64,000 bases of DNA from Staphylococcus xylosus NJ (GCF_000338275.1 NZ_ANMR01000034.1:160353-224352), one strand, 5' to 3'. Numbered from the stretch's first letter, positions 37,366 to 47,218 are shown. The notes: generated by a model from the sequence alone, not told the origin. A program made the numbers and translations.

Positions 37366-38361
37366 TCACTTATTATTAACAGAAGGTCCTAATTCAATAT
37401 GTGCACTATCTAGTGCAAGTTCTAATACTTCACTTACTTGAATACTATGTTCTAATTTTTGCCTTGCTATGTCAAAGTTTTTCTCTTTAATAATTTCTGC
37501 AATTTTCACAAATTCTTCGTACATACGGTGTTCATGCTGATTAACTTGATACGATTGCGTTCCACCATCATTATATTTTAGTTCCAAGGCTTTTAATTCA
37601 TTTGTGGGACCTTTAATATTTATTGTTGCTTTTTCGCCTTGAATATAAGATTGATTATCTGAACTAGAATCTTTCGCACCTATACATACAACTTTTATAC
37701 CGTCATAATCTAATTGTAAAATGCCTGACGTATCAATATTATTTTCTATATTTGCAAAGTAAGCTACGCCATTAGGTTTACCAAATAATGCAATTGCCAA
37801 ATGGATATTGTAAACATTGATATCCATTAAAGCACCGCCACCTTTAGCTGGGTCAAATGCAGGTTGAATAATACCTTTTTTAAAATCATCATACCTTGAT
37901 GAATATTGCGAATAATTAAATTGTGCAATCTTACCATCTCCTATTTCAAGTAAAGATTGTTTTAATACATCGAAATTACTCAAATATAGGTTAGTAATGG
38001 CTTCTATAATAATAACTTGATGAGCTTCAGCTAGAGTCCTTAATTCTAATAATTCTGCTTTTGTTAACGTAAATGGTTTTTCGCATATAACATGTTTACG
38101 TTGTTTAATTGCCTTACGCGCATAATCAAAATGTAAATGATTCGGTACGGCTAGATAGATAGTATCGATTGTCTCATCTGCTAAAAATGCATCATAATTA
38201 TCAAAAATACGCTTAATATTAAATTGCTTTTGTAAATTCTCTACATTTTCTGGATTTCTCCCTGAAGAAACAAGGCTCTGAAAAGTATACGCTGGTATTT
38301 GCTCCATGACAGGTAGTGCTTCTTTAACAATCTTGCCCGCCCCGACAATTCCAAGATTCAT
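37366..38361 (-). CDS. Gfo/Idh/MocA-family NAD(P)-dependent oxidoreductase
   Basis: A 331-residue dehydrogenase. The N-terminal Rossmann domain begins NLGIVGAGKIVKEALPVM and carries the family motif CEKPFTLTKAEL (about 93-104). The C-terminal substrate domain includes GGGALMDINVYNIHLAIALFG. Substrates of this family are sugars, inositols or dihydrodiols and cannot be read here. It faces the lar operon tail to tail, so it is a separate unit. Confidence 0.83.
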   Translation of the reverse strand: MNLGIVGAGKIVKEALPVMEQIPAYTFQSLVSSGRNPENVENLQKQFNIKRIFDNYDAFLADETIDTIYLAVPNHLHFDYARKAIKQRKHVICEKPFTLTKAELLELRTLAEAHQVIIIEAITNLYLSNFDVLKQSLLEIGDGKIAQFNYSQYSSRYDDFKKGIIQPAFDPAKGGGALMDINVYNIHLAIALFGKPNGVAYFANIENNIDTSGILQLDYDGIKVVCIGAKDSSSDNQSYIQGEKATINIKGPTNELKALELKYNDGGTQSYQVNQHEHRMYEEFVKIAEIIKEKNFDIARQKLEHSIQVSEVLELALDSAHIELGPSVNNK

Positions 38362-38482
38362 AAGTCATTCCCCTTTGTTGATTATTTGTATTCTCTATTT
38401 ATTTTAATAATTAATTACATAAGTATAGTGTACTTTATAGATACATTTAATTCAAAATCAATAAAACAAAATCATGAGTTTT

Positions 38483-38507
38483 GTTTTTAAAATTAATTCG
38501 GTGGTAT
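38483..38507 (+). promoter_or_regulatory. Candidate SigB promoter
   Basis: GTTTTT (38483-38488), 13-nt spacer, TGGTAT (38502-38507) is close to the staphylococcal SigB pattern GwTT...GGGwAw. It drives a short unit that ends with a YflT-type general stress gene, which fits. Confidence 0.45.
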
Positions 38508-38568
38508 ACATTTAATATAAAGGTATAAAATCGCATTTGTATTTTTTATGCATAAGGAGGGCTATAAG

Positions 38569-38967
38569 ATGTCCATATTTTATTTTATAATATTTCTGAT
38601 AATAGTCGTGGCTTTCTTCCTACTCATCAAGAAACTATATAGGAATGAAGCTTCCGTGAATAAAAGAAAACGTAAACGTGAAAAAAGAGTTGAAAATTAT
38701 ATCAATGAAGCATTCAAAATAGAAAACTTACAAGCTATCAAAGAAACACCACAACATATCACTTTAGTTTATCCTAAAGAAACATTGAACATTAAGCATA
38801 ATAATGTCTCTCAAGTTCAAGATGAGAACGAAGAAAAGATAGATACTCATTTTGAATTGCCTACCGACATCCAAAGAGAAGAAGTATATGATTATGCTCT
38901 TCAACACACACATTTTTATATTAATCATGAACGTTACGATAGACTTAAAGAGCAAAATAACAATTAA
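38569..38967 (+). CDS. Hypothetical protein with one N-terminal membrane helix
   Basis: A 132-residue protein. Residues about 2-22 form a membrane helix (SIFYFIIFLIIVVAFFLLI), followed by a basic stretch rich in lysine and arginine (NKRKRKREKR) and an acidic, soluble C-terminal region. I do not recognise the family. Start is ATG 38569 after AAGGAGGG; the in-frame ATG at 38548 lies upstream of that site. It precedes the YflT-like gene by 42 bp and probably shares its SigB-type promoter. Confidence 0.68.
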   Translation: MSIFYFIIFLIIVVAFFLLIKKLYRNEASVNKRKRKREKRVENYINEAFKIENLQAIKETPQHITLVYPKETLNIKHNNVSQVQDENEEKIDTHFELPTDIQREEVYDYALQHTHFYINHERYDRLKEQNNN

Positions 38968-39009
38968 GGAAAATAAATTAAGTTTGTTCTATACCAAGGG
39001 GGCTTATAA

Positions 39010-39342
39010 ATGACACCAATTATAAAAGTATATTCAAATGATGAAGAAATCGAAGTAAATATTAATACACTAAAAGATCAAAAAATAAATGCAAAAGATG
39101 TCTTTGTATTATCTCACGATCCTGACCGCACTGAACGCATTGTAAATCATACCGAAGTATCCGGTATTAATTACAACCGTTCTAACGTGGGCGATGAGGT
39201 TGCTAAGCAAGGAAGTCAACTGCGTGAAAAACTACAGGTGCTTGGCATTTCCGAAGAAGATTCTCAAGAATATGAAGAACTCATGGACCAAGGAAAAGTT
39301 TTATTAATCGTTACTGATTCTCGCGCAAGAGATGTCTTATAA
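39010..39342 (+). CDS. YflT-domain general stress protein
   Basis: A 110-residue soluble protein of the heat-induced stress protein YflT family. The pattern of a short N-terminal strand (PIIKVYSNDEEIEVNIN), the YVLSHD-like segment VFVLSHDPDRTERI and a C-terminal KVLLIVTDS strand fits this family, whose members in Bacillus and Staphylococcus are often SigB-controlled. Biochemical role unknown. AAGGGGG precedes the ATG. A strong terminator follows. Confidence 0.78.
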   Translation: MTPIIKVYSNDEEIEVNINTLKDQKINAKDVFVLSHDPDRTERIVNHTEVSGINYNRSNVGDEVAKQGSQLREKLQVLGISEEDSQEYEELMDQGKVLLIVTDSRARDVL

Positions 39343-39369
39343 CACTAATAATATCGAAATAAAGAGACA

Positions 39370-39410
39370 ACGACCTTCCACCTAATTTAATATTTGTGGA
39401 AGGTCGTTTT
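39370..39410. terminator. Bidirectional terminator
   Basis: ACGACCTTCCAC (39370-39381) pairs with GTGGAAGGTCGT (39396-39407), with A- and T-rich flanks. It separates the two convergent stress-type genes. Confidence 0.85.
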
Positions 39411-39436
39411 ATATACTTTAACTCTTTTTATTAATA

Positions 39437-39637
39437 CTAAAGTTGATCAAAGTTATTTACTTGTACATCAGTTATTTTATCGATTTCTACTTGTTGTTCT
39501 TTCGGCTTTGTAACATACAAATATTGTGAATCATTATTGTCCTCTATTGCTTTAACTGTTATTCGCTCATGTTCAACAGTTTCTATAATAATCTCTGAGT
39601 TTTTAGATAAAGCTTCTTTAATATGATTTTTATCCAT
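39437..39637 (-). CDS. Small SigB-type stress protein, function unknown
   Basis: A 66-residue acidic protein (MDKNHIKEALSKNSEIIIET and a C-terminal EIDKITDVQVNNFDQL). I recognise no family; the length and strand pattern suggest a small beta-rich fold. TAAGGAGG lies before the ATG. Its upstream region has a near-ideal SigB promoter (39680-39704), so it is probably a general stress gene. Confidence 0.72.
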   Translation of the reverse strand: MDKNHIKEALSKNSEIIIETVEHERITVKAIEDNNDSQYLYVTKPKEQQVEIDKITDVQVNNFDQL

Positions 39638-39679
39638 TCGATGTCCTCCTTACCTCTCTATCAAGCATTTGTAATTGCT

Positions 39680-39704
39680 ATACCCGACATTCACTTTTCA
39701 AAAC
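39680..39704 (-). promoter_or_regulatory. SigB promoter of the 66-residue protein
   Basis: Read leftward: GTTTTG, 13-nt spacer, GGGTAT. Both elements match the SigB consensus, and the start codon lies about 43 bp downstream. Confidence 0.7.
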
Positions 39705-39834
39705 GATATGGATATTGACCTACTTCAGACACACACTTATGAGTAGTTTAAAAACATTTTTGTAAAATAAACACGACTCAAAATTATATGTTTTATTCCA
39801 AGCTATGGTATACGTCTTACTTCTATATTTTTAA

Positions 39835-40857
39835 TTAACTTAAAATAACGTCCGCTAATTCTTCAGCAGATGTTTTCCCGAAATAGTACGTAACATCTAA
39901 CTTATTTAATGCTGCTATAATATCATCTTTTACTACGCGTACACCTTGAAGTTGATTTTCAACATCACTAATGTCGCCTTGTCCAAAGAAATCACCATAA
40001 ATACGACATGCTGAAATACGGCCATGTTCAACTGCTAAAGAGATATCAATTGTACCTGCTACTAACCGCGCATCTCGATTATATTCATAACGTGGTGAGC
40101 GTCCATAATTCCACTCCCAGTTATTGTATTTTTTCTCAAGCATGTCATCAATGACTTCCCAATCTTTATTTGTTAAGACATAGCGTTTGGCCTCACTTAA
40201 ATCATCAACACCTAACACTTGTTTAACCATTAAATCTTTAAATGTTTCTATTGTTATATTTTGATATTCCGATGCTAAGTATGGTCTAATACTACCTACA
40301 CGAGAACGTACCGATTTAATACCTTTAGACTCAATTTTTTTACGATTCGGTTTTAGTACTTTTACCATAGGCTCATAATCTACATCTAATAATAAAGAGT
40401 AACCGCCATAAATTCTACCTTTTATTAGTGTCATAGCTGCTCCAGATACCTTTTTACCATTAATCGATAAATCATTACGTCCACTTTGTTCTACTTCAGT
40501 GGCCCCAAGTTGATGTAAAGCTTGAATACCCGGTTCATAGAACTTTTTGAAATTACCATAGATTGTGTCATCTTTTTCTAGAATACAACACATATTCACT
40601 GCACCACGGTCTACATAAACCGCTCCGCCTCCTGTGTCTCGACGTACAACTTTAATACCCTTTTGTTCTAAATAATCTTGATTGATTTCTACGGCAGTAT
40701 TTTGAAAACGACCTATCTCTACTTTAGGATCACAGTAATATGGGAAAAGTATATCTTCATTTAAAAATATATTTTCACTTACATATACTTGCATAGCCAA
40801 TGCTACAGCACCATCAGTTACATATTCACCATTTCTAATCGGTTCAATTAAATACAT
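39835..40857 (-). CDS. Lipoate-protein ligase of the SirTM operon (LplA2 type)
   Basis: A 340-residue lipoate ligase, which activates lipoate with ATP and attaches it to a lysine. It has the ligase motif RRDTGGGAVYV (72-82) and the catalytic lysine in NGKKVSGAAM (K136). The C-terminal accessory domain is present. It is the last gene of the run LLM, GcvH-like, macrodomain, SirTM, LplA; in S. aureus the equivalent ligase lipoylates the GcvH-like protein, which is the prerequisite for its ADP-ribosylation. Starts 9 nt after the SirTM stop codon. Confidence 0.9.
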   Translation of the reverse strand: MYLIEPIRNGEYVTDGAVALAMQVYVSENIFLNEDILFPYYCDPKVEIGRFQNTAVEINQDYLEQKGIKVVRRDTGGGAVYVDRGAVNMCCILEKDDTIYGNFKKFYEPGIQALHQLGATEVEQSGRNDLSINGKKVSGAAMTLIKGRIYGGYSLLLDVDYEPMVKVLKPNRKKIESKGIKSVRSRVGSIRPYLASEYQNITIETFKDLMVKQVLGVDDLSEAKRYVLTNKDWEVIDDMLEKKYNNWEWNYGRSPRYEYNRDARLVAGTIDISLAVEHGRISACRIYGDFFGQGDISDVENQLQGVRVVKDDIIAALNKLDVTYYFGKTSAEELADVILS

Positions 40858-40866
40858 AGCTATCTC

Positions 40867-41751
40867 CTATTTAGTTAATTTTTTATTTACTTCTAAAATC
40901 AATGCTGAAATATCATCAGTTAAATGTATCGTTCTCTCACGGATATCTTCTGGAATACGATAAGCTTTTTTATTCAAGGTCATGAATAATGCGTTTGGAT
41001 TTTGTTTTGTCATACGTTGAAAAGGATGTTTCACAAATTGTGGCGTTGTGTAGCCTATGCCTATTTCTAGATACAGTACTTTATCTTCTTTATGTGCATT
41101 AAGGAATTGATTATAACGCAACAATTGTGCCTCAAAATCCGCATCTTCTACCATTCCAACTTGAGCTTTACGTTTATTTATTTCCATAGGTGCATCACAT
41201 TTTGGACAATGCGGCACCAATGCTCTAGGTATCTTCATATTTTCTTGTTGCGCTACCATTTGACGTATCGCATTATCATCACGATATGTTTGCGCATGGC
41301 AATGTTGACTACATTGCCATAAAATATACTCTCCTTGAATATGAAAGACTTTCTCTAAATCATAATCTGCCACTGCAAAAGCATTATCAGCATTTGTAGT
41401 AATAATATGATAGTCTTTAGCTTCTAAAATTTGTTTTAATGCTACATAAGATGCCCCGACAGGTTGATCTAAATAATTTAATGCAACAAAACGACTTTCA
41501 AATGCCCAATACTCTTGCCAACTTTCAAAAGGATGTAGACTTGCTTGCAACATATCAAAAAAACCATATTTAGCTATAAAATCTGGAAAATGCTGCGTGA
41601 ACCTTTCTCCAATATATGTAAACCCATCTGCCGCAGACATACCTGCACCAATACCTACTACGACAGCATTTGCTTCTTGCAATGCATCTGCTAATTGGTC
41701 AGCTTGTTGGTCATATACTGTCGTTAAGGCATTCCACGTTGACTCAGTCAT
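40867..41751 (-). CDS. Class M sirtuin, protein ADP-ribosyltransferase (SirTM)
   Basis: A 294-residue sirtuin-fold enzyme that transfers ADP-ribose from NAD+ to the lipoylated GcvH-like protein. NAD-binding [12 protein letters not shown] is at about 33-44; TTNADN holds N120 and D122. The deacetylase histidine is replaced by Q139 (FHIQGEY), the hallmark of class M. A zinc ribbon is formed by C147/C151 and the later HCPKC pair. It overlaps the macrodomain gene by 8 nt, so both are made together. In characterised species the modification is reversed by the neighbouring macrodomain and linked to oxidative stress. Confidence 0.93.
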   Translation of the reverse strand: MTESTWNALTTVYDQQADQLADALQEANAVVVGIGAGMSAADGFTYIGERFTQHFPDFIAKYGFFDMLQASLHPFESWQEYWAFESRFVALNYLDQPVGASYVALKQILEAKDYHIITTNADNAFAVADYDLEKVFHIQGEYILWQCSQHCHAQTYRDDNAIRQMVAQQENMKIPRALVPHCPKCDAPMEINKRKAQVGMVEDADFEAQLLRYNQFLNAHKEDKVLYLEIGIGYTTPQFVKHPFQRMTKQNPNALFMTLNKKAYRIPEDIRERTIHLTDDISALILEVNKKLTK

Positions 41752-42529
41752 TTTGTTTCAATCCTTCCTTGTACAACTTTGAATCTGTATCAGTAAACAC
41801 ATTGAATACCACTTTGATATCTGATTGATGAGTTCGTTTATAATTTAATACTGTATCTATAGCGATACGAGAAGCTTCTGCTTGAGGAAAACCAAAAACA
41901 CCTGTAGAGATGCAACAAAAAGCAATACTCGTTAATTGATGAGCATCTGCTATTTCTAAACAGCTTTGATAGCATCGTGCAAGTAAATCACTATTCATTC
42001 GTGACACTGGTGTCTTGCGTACTTGTGGCCCTACTGTATGAATTACATAATTTGCTGGTAAATTATAAGCATCTGTAATTTTTGCCTTACCCACACCTTC
42101 ACGTTTCCCCTGTCTTTCTATTAGTTCTGCACATGCTAAACGTAACTGTACACCTGCTCTTGTATGAATGATATTATCTATACAATTATGATTTGGTTCA
42201 AAACAACCTACAAACTGACTATTAGCTGCATTAACAATTGCATCTAATTGTAATTGTGTAATGTCACCTTGCCATAAATAAATATCGTTGCCTAAATATG
42301 GTGTTAATGACGTTATATCAGTCACTTGCTGGTTATTATATTGAATTAACAATGCATCTTGTACATCAAGAAAATCTTTAGATATATCTTTTGCTGGTCT
42401 TACATTTATTAAACTTCTAAACATGTGCCAGCGTGCTTGTTCCGTATTAGGTAAGTCTAATATTTCATCACGGTTTGCTTCATCCCATAAATATTCAATC
42501 AAATACGCTAAGCGTTCTACCTGTTGCAT
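41744..42529 (-). CDS. Macrodomain protein-ADP-ribose hydrolase
   Basis: A 261-residue protein with a helical N-terminal region (about 1-80) and a macrodomain (about 85-260). It shows [14 protein letters not shown], then the [17 protein letters not shown] segment whose Cys and His residues fit the zinc-dependent macrodomains of SirTM operons, and [15 protein letters not shown] at the ribose loop. It should remove ADP-ribose added by SirTM. Only 3 nt separate it from the GcvH-like gene, and it overlaps SirTM by 8 nt. Confidence 0.92.
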   Translation of the reverse strand: MQQVERLAYLIEYLWDEANRDEILDLPNTEQARWHMFRSLINVRPAKDISKDFLDVQDALLIQYNNQQVTDITSLTPYLGNDIYLWQGDITQLQLDAIVNAANSQFVGCFEPNHNCIDNIIHTRAGVQLRLACAELIERQGKREGVGKAKITDAYNLPANYVIHTVGPQVRKTPVSRMNSDLLARCYQSCLEIADAHQLTSIAFCCISTGVFGFPQAEASRIAIDTVLNYKRTHQSDIKVVFNVFTDTDSKLYKEGLKQND

Positions 42530-42532
42530 ATA

Positions 42533-42865
42533 TTATGCCTCTGGAAGTGCGTTAAAGGCTGTTTCATCAACTTTTTCTAATTTTACTAACCAGTTTTCTT
42601 CTGGTTTTTCAGAATTTAAAAGTGTCGGTTCATCTTCTGCCTTTGTATTACGCGCCACAATTTTACCTGCTAATGGTGATTGGACGTCCAAAACTGTTTT
42701 TGAAGCTTCGATACTTACAATTTCATCGTCAACTTTCACATCATCTTCACCCATAAATGCAACATAACCAACAGTTCCAACATCATCTTGTAGTTCTGGT
42801 GTCATTCTATAAACATATTGTTCTCCAATTTTTTCTATCCATAAGTAATTCGCTAATTTTTTCAT
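42533..42865 (-). CDS. GcvH-like lipoyl carrier protein (GcvH-L)
   Basis: A 110-residue lipoyl-domain protein related to the glycine cleavage H protein. The lipoyl lysine is K56 in [17 protein letters not shown]. It is dedicated to this operon: it is lipoylated by the LplA2-type ligase and then mono-ADP-ribosylated by SirTM in the systems studied. It lies between the LLM oxidoreductase gene and the macrodomain gene. AAAGGAAG precedes the ATG. Confidence 0.92.
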   Translation of the reverse strand: MKKLANYLWIEKIGEQYVYRMTPELQDDVGTVGYVAFMGEDDVKVDDEIVSIEASKTVLDVQSPLAGKIVARNTKAEDEPTLLNSEKPEENWLVKLEKVDETAFNALPEA

Positions 42866-42885
42866 TTGTATCTTCCTTTCTTTGA

Positions 42886-43890
42886 TTATAAATTCATTTG
42901 TGCAATCAATTCTATTGTGCGACTTCGATTTTCGATACCGGGTATTAAAGGAACAATCATAAGTTCGTCTGCATCAAACGTCTCTATTATTTGCTTTAGT
43001 TGGTTTTGAACAGTTGCTTTTGTTCCCACGACCATACGTGCACGATTTTGTTTAATTAGTTGCTTATCTCGTTCTGATTTTTGATAATTTTGAGCTGTTG
43101 TTATTGATGGCATCCGTTTAAATTCTGCAAATTGTTTTTTGCCTAAAAGCCAAACATCTAACGATTGCGCTAACGATTGTGCGTGCACTTCACTATCAGC
43201 AACTACGGTAAATACCGTGACCATAACTGTAGGAGCCATATTCAACTTAGTATCTTTAAAAGACTTTCTATAAGTTTGAACACTTGCTTTGGCATTTTGG
43301 ATAGCCTGTGCATTGGGTAATAAGAACGTACCCAATGTATAACCCATGCCTACTTCACCTGCCATTTCCGCAGATGTAATACTTGTACTTAACAACCACA
43401 TTTCAGGAACTGTCGTAATACTTGGTTGGGCCATGATACTGTCTAATCGCTGTTCGGTATTATTTTCAATTAAATAGTCTTTCACATCTGATATAGACTG
43501 CGCGTAGTCTAAAAAATAATCCTTCGTTTCATTAAGTGCTTTTTTCACGCTAGATGTCCCCGGATTGTTACCAATGCCTAAATCCACTCTCCCCGGGTAA
43601 AATGCTTCCAATAATCGAAAGTTTTCTGCCACTTTAAAAGGACTATAGTGTGGTAACATCACACCACCCGATCCCAAGCGTATATGTCGTGTCTTTGCTA
43701 ATAATTGCATCATCAACAACTCTGGACTTGCACAGGCAAACGCCGGTACATTATGGTGCTCGGTGACCCAAAAACGTTTGTAAGCTAATTCATCTGCTAA
43801 TTGCGCTAACTTCACAGTATCTTGCAAAGCATCTTGTGCCGTTTGACCTTCGTCAATGACAGCGTAATCTAATATATTCAACTGCACCAC
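42886..43890 (-). CDS. LLM-class flavin-dependent oxidoreductase
   Basis: A luciferase-like monooxygenase family protein (TIM barrel, FMN) of about 334 residues. Seen: [60 protein letters not shown] and [13 protein letters not shown], in the usual order. It opens the SirTM operon, as in S. aureus, and probably works with the divergent Old Yellow Enzyme gene in redox chemistry; the substrate is unknown. Start is uncertain: GTG codons at 43902 and 43890 follow GGGAG, and I prefer 43890 for spacing. The open frame continues to 43956. Confidence 0.85.
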   Translation of the reverse strand: MVQLNILDYAVIDEGQTAQDALQDTVKLAQLADELAYKRFWVTEHHNVPAFACASPELLMMQLLAKTRHIRLGSGGVMLPHYSPFKVAENFRLLEAFYPGRVDLGIGNNPGTSSVKKALNETKDYFLDYAQSISDVKDYLIENNTEQRLDSIMAQPSITTVPEMWLLSTSITSAEMAGEVGMGYTLGTFLLPNAQAIQNAKASVQTYRKSFKDTKLNMAPTVMVTVFTVVADSEVHAQSLAQSLDVWLLGKKQFAEFKRMPSITTAQNYQKSERDKQLIKQNRARMVVGTKATVQNQLKQIIETFDADELMIVPLIPGIENRSRTIELIAQMNL

Positions 43891-44149
43891 GTTTACATTC
43901 ACTCCCGTTATACCACATATATGCGTTTGCATCTCTATTTCTATTACATATGGCAATGTAATATTATTTTATATTCAGTCAAAGTATCACATTCAATACA
44001 TATTACTCTCACTTTATAGAATAACGGATATAGAAAATTTTTGTTATATTTTGCTTATAAAATGCTGAAATTTCTCGTTTAATTGACCATCTTGTCATAT
44101 TAGTGTTAATTTTAAATTACATATTACAACAAAGAATGAGGTCAAAGCT

Positions 44150-45379
44150 ATGATAAATAATTTTGATTCACTTTTCAAAACACTTATATTGCCTAACGGT
44201 ATTAAATTAAATAATCGTTTTGTACTTTCACCTATGACGACCAATTCCTCTACACAAAATGGGCATATTACCGAAGAAGACTTGCGTTATGCTCAAAGAC
44301 GTTCTCATGCAGCACCTCTTCAAGTAACTGGTGCAGCTTATATAGAACCATATGGTCAACTATTTGAATACGGCTTTAGTATTACAGATGACAGCTGTAT
44401 ACCAGGTTTAAAAAAATTAGCTACTGCCATGAAACAAGATGGCAATAAAGCTGTTTTGCAACTTACACATGCGGGTAGGTTTTCAAACCAAGCTATTTTA
44501 AATTTTAGCCAAGTATATGGCCCTAGCCCTATGTTATTACATTCACCTATCGAACATGAAGTCTTAGCAATGTCACAAACAAAGATTGACACTATAATCG
44601 AACAATACGCAGATGCAACTTCACGTGCCATTCAAGCTGGATTTGATGGCGTTGAAATCTCTGCAGCACAACGTCTACTCATTCAAACATTTTTCTCTAC
44701 ATTCTCTAATCAACGTACGGATCAATATGGCCCACAAAACCTTAAAAATCGAGCGCGCATTGGCTTAGAGATATTAAATGCTGTGCAATCTGTTATTGAT
44801 AAGGAAGCGCCCCCTAACTTTATACTAGGTTATCGTGCCACACCAGAAGAAACACGTGGGAATGATGTTGGTTATACAATTGATGAATTCAACCAACATC
44901 TAGACTGGGTTTTAGAGGTAGCAGATATACAATATTTAGCGATTGCTAGTTGGGGGCGTCAAATTTACCAAAACAAGGTTCGCTCAGATGGTATCTATAA
45001 TGGGCAATTTGTAAATGCTGTTGTTCATGACTATTTAAGAGGCAGAGTGCCTATGATTGCAAGTGGTGGAATTAATTCTCCTGAAAGTGCGTTGGACGCC
45101 TTGAAACACGCTGATATGATTGGTATGTCTTCACCTTTTGTAACAGAGCCGGATTTCGTAACGAAATTAGCAAATGGCACTCCAGAAAAAATCAATTTAC
45201 ATGTCACGTTAGAAGATATAGATGAATTAGCTATCCCATACGCAGCATTTAAAGATATCGTTAAGATGATGGATTATGGTGAGGGCTTAAATAAAGAAAC
45301 ACGAGATGAACTCCGTAAGCTTGAAAAAAATTATGAACAAGTAGAATATACTGCAGTTGAAAAAAGAGCGGAAACATAA
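44150..45379 (+). CDS. Old Yellow Enzyme-family NADH:flavin oxidoreductase
   Basis: A 409-residue FMN TIM-barrel enzyme. It has NRFVLSPMTTNSSTQNG at the N-terminus, QLTHAGR (about 100), GFDGVEISAAQRLLIQTFFS and FILGYRATPEETRG. The classical His-x-x-His/Asn pair of OYE is altered here (SAAQ where many have HGAH/N), as in the staphylococcal OYE-like subgroup. It is divergent from the LLM gene (about 260 bp between starts), matching the S. aureus neighbourhood. Its last codons lie inside a 64-bp hairpin repeat. Confidence 0.87.
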   Translation: MINNFDSLFKTLILPNGIKLNNRFVLSPMTTNSSTQNGHITEEDLRYAQRRSHAAPLQVTGAAYIEPYGQLFEYGFSITDDSCIPGLKKLATAMKQDGNKAVLQLTHAGRFSNQAILNFSQVYGPSPMLLHSPIEHEVLAMSQTKIDTIIEQYADATSRAIQAGFDGVEISAAQRLLIQTFFSTFSNQRTDQYGPQNLKNRARIGLEILNAVQSVIDKEAPPNFILGYRATPEETRGNDVGYTIDEFNQHLDWVLEVADIQYLAIASWGRQIYQNKVRSDGIYNGQFVNAVVHDYLRGRVPMIASGGINSPESALDALKHADMIGMSSPFVTEPDFVTKLANGTPEKINLHVTLEDIDELAIPYAAFKDIVKMMDYGEGLNKETRDELRKLEKNYEQVEYTAVEKRAET

Positions 45380-45423
45380 GACCATTTAATCTTATGTTTC
45401 CACTTCTTTTAAGTTAAGATACT
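45360..45423. repeat. 64-bp hairpin repeat, copy 1
   Basis: This 64-bp segment matches 47327-47390 at 61 positions. It includes the last codons and stop of the OYE gene and an imperfect 15-bp stem (GCGGAAACATAAGAC with ATCTTATGTTTCCAC). T-rich sequence follows, so it also acts as the OYE terminator. Confidence 0.88.
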
Positions 45424-45491
45424 GGAGCATCTGCCTTTATATTTTATAAATGTAAGGATGTTCTTTTAAAAAGTAGTATTTCAATAATACA

Positions 45492-46622
45492 TCAATTTTT
45501 AAAGAATTCTCCTAATTTTTTAGCTGCATCCTCTGAAAACATTAATTCCAAATTGTCTTGCGAAGCTTGAGCACTTGTTGATGAAATCTGATACATTTCT
45601 TGTTCATACGCGTTAAGTGCCACATCAATTTTTTCATAGTCTTCCAATGCTCTAGCAAGTATAAATGCATCATACAAAGCCATATTAACACCTTCACCAG
45701 CAAAGGGGCTCATCAAATGCGCCGCATCTCCTATTAATGTAATAGCTTGTTTATGTTGCCATTTAAAACCAATTGGCAATTTATATATTCTTCTAAAAAG
45801 TACATCGTCACTCATATTCATAATATATTTCTGTAGCTGAATATCCCAACCACTAAAATCTAATAATAATTGTTCTTTTAACTCTGACAATGTCATAAAT
45901 TTATAAGTATCTAGTTTATCCATATCCATTCTATAAGAAACATATGCTTTAATTCGACCATCACCATTCAATTGAGCTAATAGTGCTTGGTCCCCACCTA
46001 ACGCCATCATCTTTCCATTTTTATTATACTTATATAATGCTGGGTGTTGATTTTTAACATCATCAATATTAATTTCTATCATTGAAATACCACTATATTC
46101 AATCTTCACATCAGATAGATGTGTACGCAATTTTGAAAATGAACCATCGGCTCCAACAACTAAATCAAAATGTTCTGACTCACCATTTGTAAAAATAATC
46201 TCAATATCTTGAGTACTATGTTGAACAAGTGACTCAAATTCATAACCATATTTTAAATGGTGTGAATCAATTTGTTTCATAATTATGTCACACAATTCAC
46301 CTCTATCTATTTCAGGACGTTCTCCATCACCTTCTGCATCTTCTTCGTAGTAGATGGTTCCGTCTGCACCTATTACACGTGTATCCTCTCCTTCAAATCG
46401 AGCACACGACATAAATTCATTATATATTCCAGCTTTTTTAATAGGTAATTGACCAGTATCAGAGTGGATATCCAAAGAGCCTCCGCGTTGATGATTGTCA
46501 TGCGGATTTCCTTTTTCAAATATTGTATAGTTATAACCTAGTCTTTGTATTAGTAATCCAAGCATCAATCCTCCTGGACCACCACCAATAATTGCTATAT
46601 TTTTTAAATTTTTCACAGCCAT
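45492..46622 (-). CDS. FAD-dependent monooxygenase (TetX/PHBH-like)
   Basis: A 376-residue flavoprotein. FAD motifs: NIAIIGGGPGGLMLGLLIQRLG (split here as NIAIIGGGPGGL), DLVVGADGSFSKLR (DG motif, about 155) and LIGDAAHLMSPFAGEGVNMA (GD motif, about 290). It resembles TetX-like and other single-component aromatic hydroxylases; activity on drugs is not implied by the motifs alone. It follows a PadR regulator gene by 14 bp on the same strand, a usual arrangement for inducible detoxification. The pair is bracketed by 64-bp repeats. Confidence 0.83.
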   Translation of the reverse strand: MAVKNLKNIAIIGGGPGGLMLGLLIQRLGYNYTIFEKGNPHDNHQRGGSLDIHSDTGQLPIKKAGIYNEFMSCARFEGEDTRVIGADGTIYYEEDAEGDGERPEIDRGELCDIIMKQIDSHHLKYGYEFESLVQHSTQDIEIIFTNGESEHFDLVVGADGSFSKLRTHLSDVKIEYSGISMIEINIDDVKNQHPALYKYNKNGKMMALGGDQALLAQLNGDGRIKAYVSYRMDMDKLDTYKFMTLSELKEQLLLDFSGWDIQLQKYIMNMSDDVLFRRIYKLPIGFKWQHKQAITLIGDAAHLMSPFAGEGVNMALYDAFILARALEDYEKIDVALNAYEQEMYQISSTSAQASQDNLELMFSEDAAKKLGEFFKN

Positions 46623-46636
46623 AGTTTACCTTCTCT

Positions 46637-47203
46637 TTATTTAAATAAGTTATTCAAATCATTCATTGTTTTTTCAATAAAATTATCAAATTCTTGTTTT
46701 TTTCCTTTATCGTTTAATGCTTCTTTATTTTTATTTATCAGTTCTTTAAATAAAATTTGTAATTGTACACGCGCTTCTTTCATAGATTCAAAGTCCATAT
46801 TTTTTACTTGATCGAAATGTTGTAGCACTTCATCATTTATATTCTCTTTCAAGAATGCAATACCTTCATCTGTAATTGTATATATCTTCTTCTTACCTTC
46901 TTTAGAAATAGAAACAAACTCTCTATCTTCAAGCATTTGTAAAATTGGATACACCGACCCCGGGCTAGGGGAATAAAAACCTTTAAATTGTTCTTCTAAA
47001 TCTTTAATAATTTGATAACCATGTTTTGATTCCTCTTTGAGCATTTTTAGTATGACAAACTGTAAATCTCCTTTTTTAAAGAATCTTTCTCTGCCACGAA
47101 AGTCACCAAAATCTCCTATCCCTCTTCCAAACCCAAAGTCTTCTCTGTCTTGCATTATATTTCCAAATTGTGCATGTCCTTTGTGAAATTGTCTTCTGAA
47201 CAT
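46637..47203 (-). CDS. PadR-family regulator
   Basis: A 188-residue regulator with an unusual Phe/Arg/Gly-rich N-terminal extension (about 1-45) before the winged helix: LQFVILKMLKEESKHGYQII and PSPGSVYPILQMLEDREFV. A helical dimerisation tail follows. Start is ATG 47203 after AAGGTGAG; the in-frame GTG at 47212 lies within that site. A perfect dyad at 47219-47240 lies upstream as its probable operator. It likely represses itself and the monooxygenase. Confidence 0.87.
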   Translation of the reverse strand: MFRRQFHKGHAQFGNIMQDREDFGFGRGIGDFGDFRGRERFFKKGDLQFVILKMLKEESKHGYQIIKDLEEQFKGFYSPSPGSVYPILQMLEDREFVSISKEGKKKIYTITDEGIAFLKENINDEVLQHFDQVKNMDFESMKEARVQLQILFKELINKNKEALNDKGKKQEFDNFIEKTMNDLNNLFK

Positions 47204-47218
47204 AGATCTCACCTTCCC

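Noticed and set aside
43891..43956. Longer N-terminus of the LLM oxidoreductase
   Set aside because: The added residues do not resemble the family, and the ribosome-binding site GGGAG lies inside them.
45492..46622. Direct call of tetracycline inactivation (TetX) for the monooxygenase
   Set aside because: Only general FAD hydroxylase motifs are visible; these do not set the substrate.
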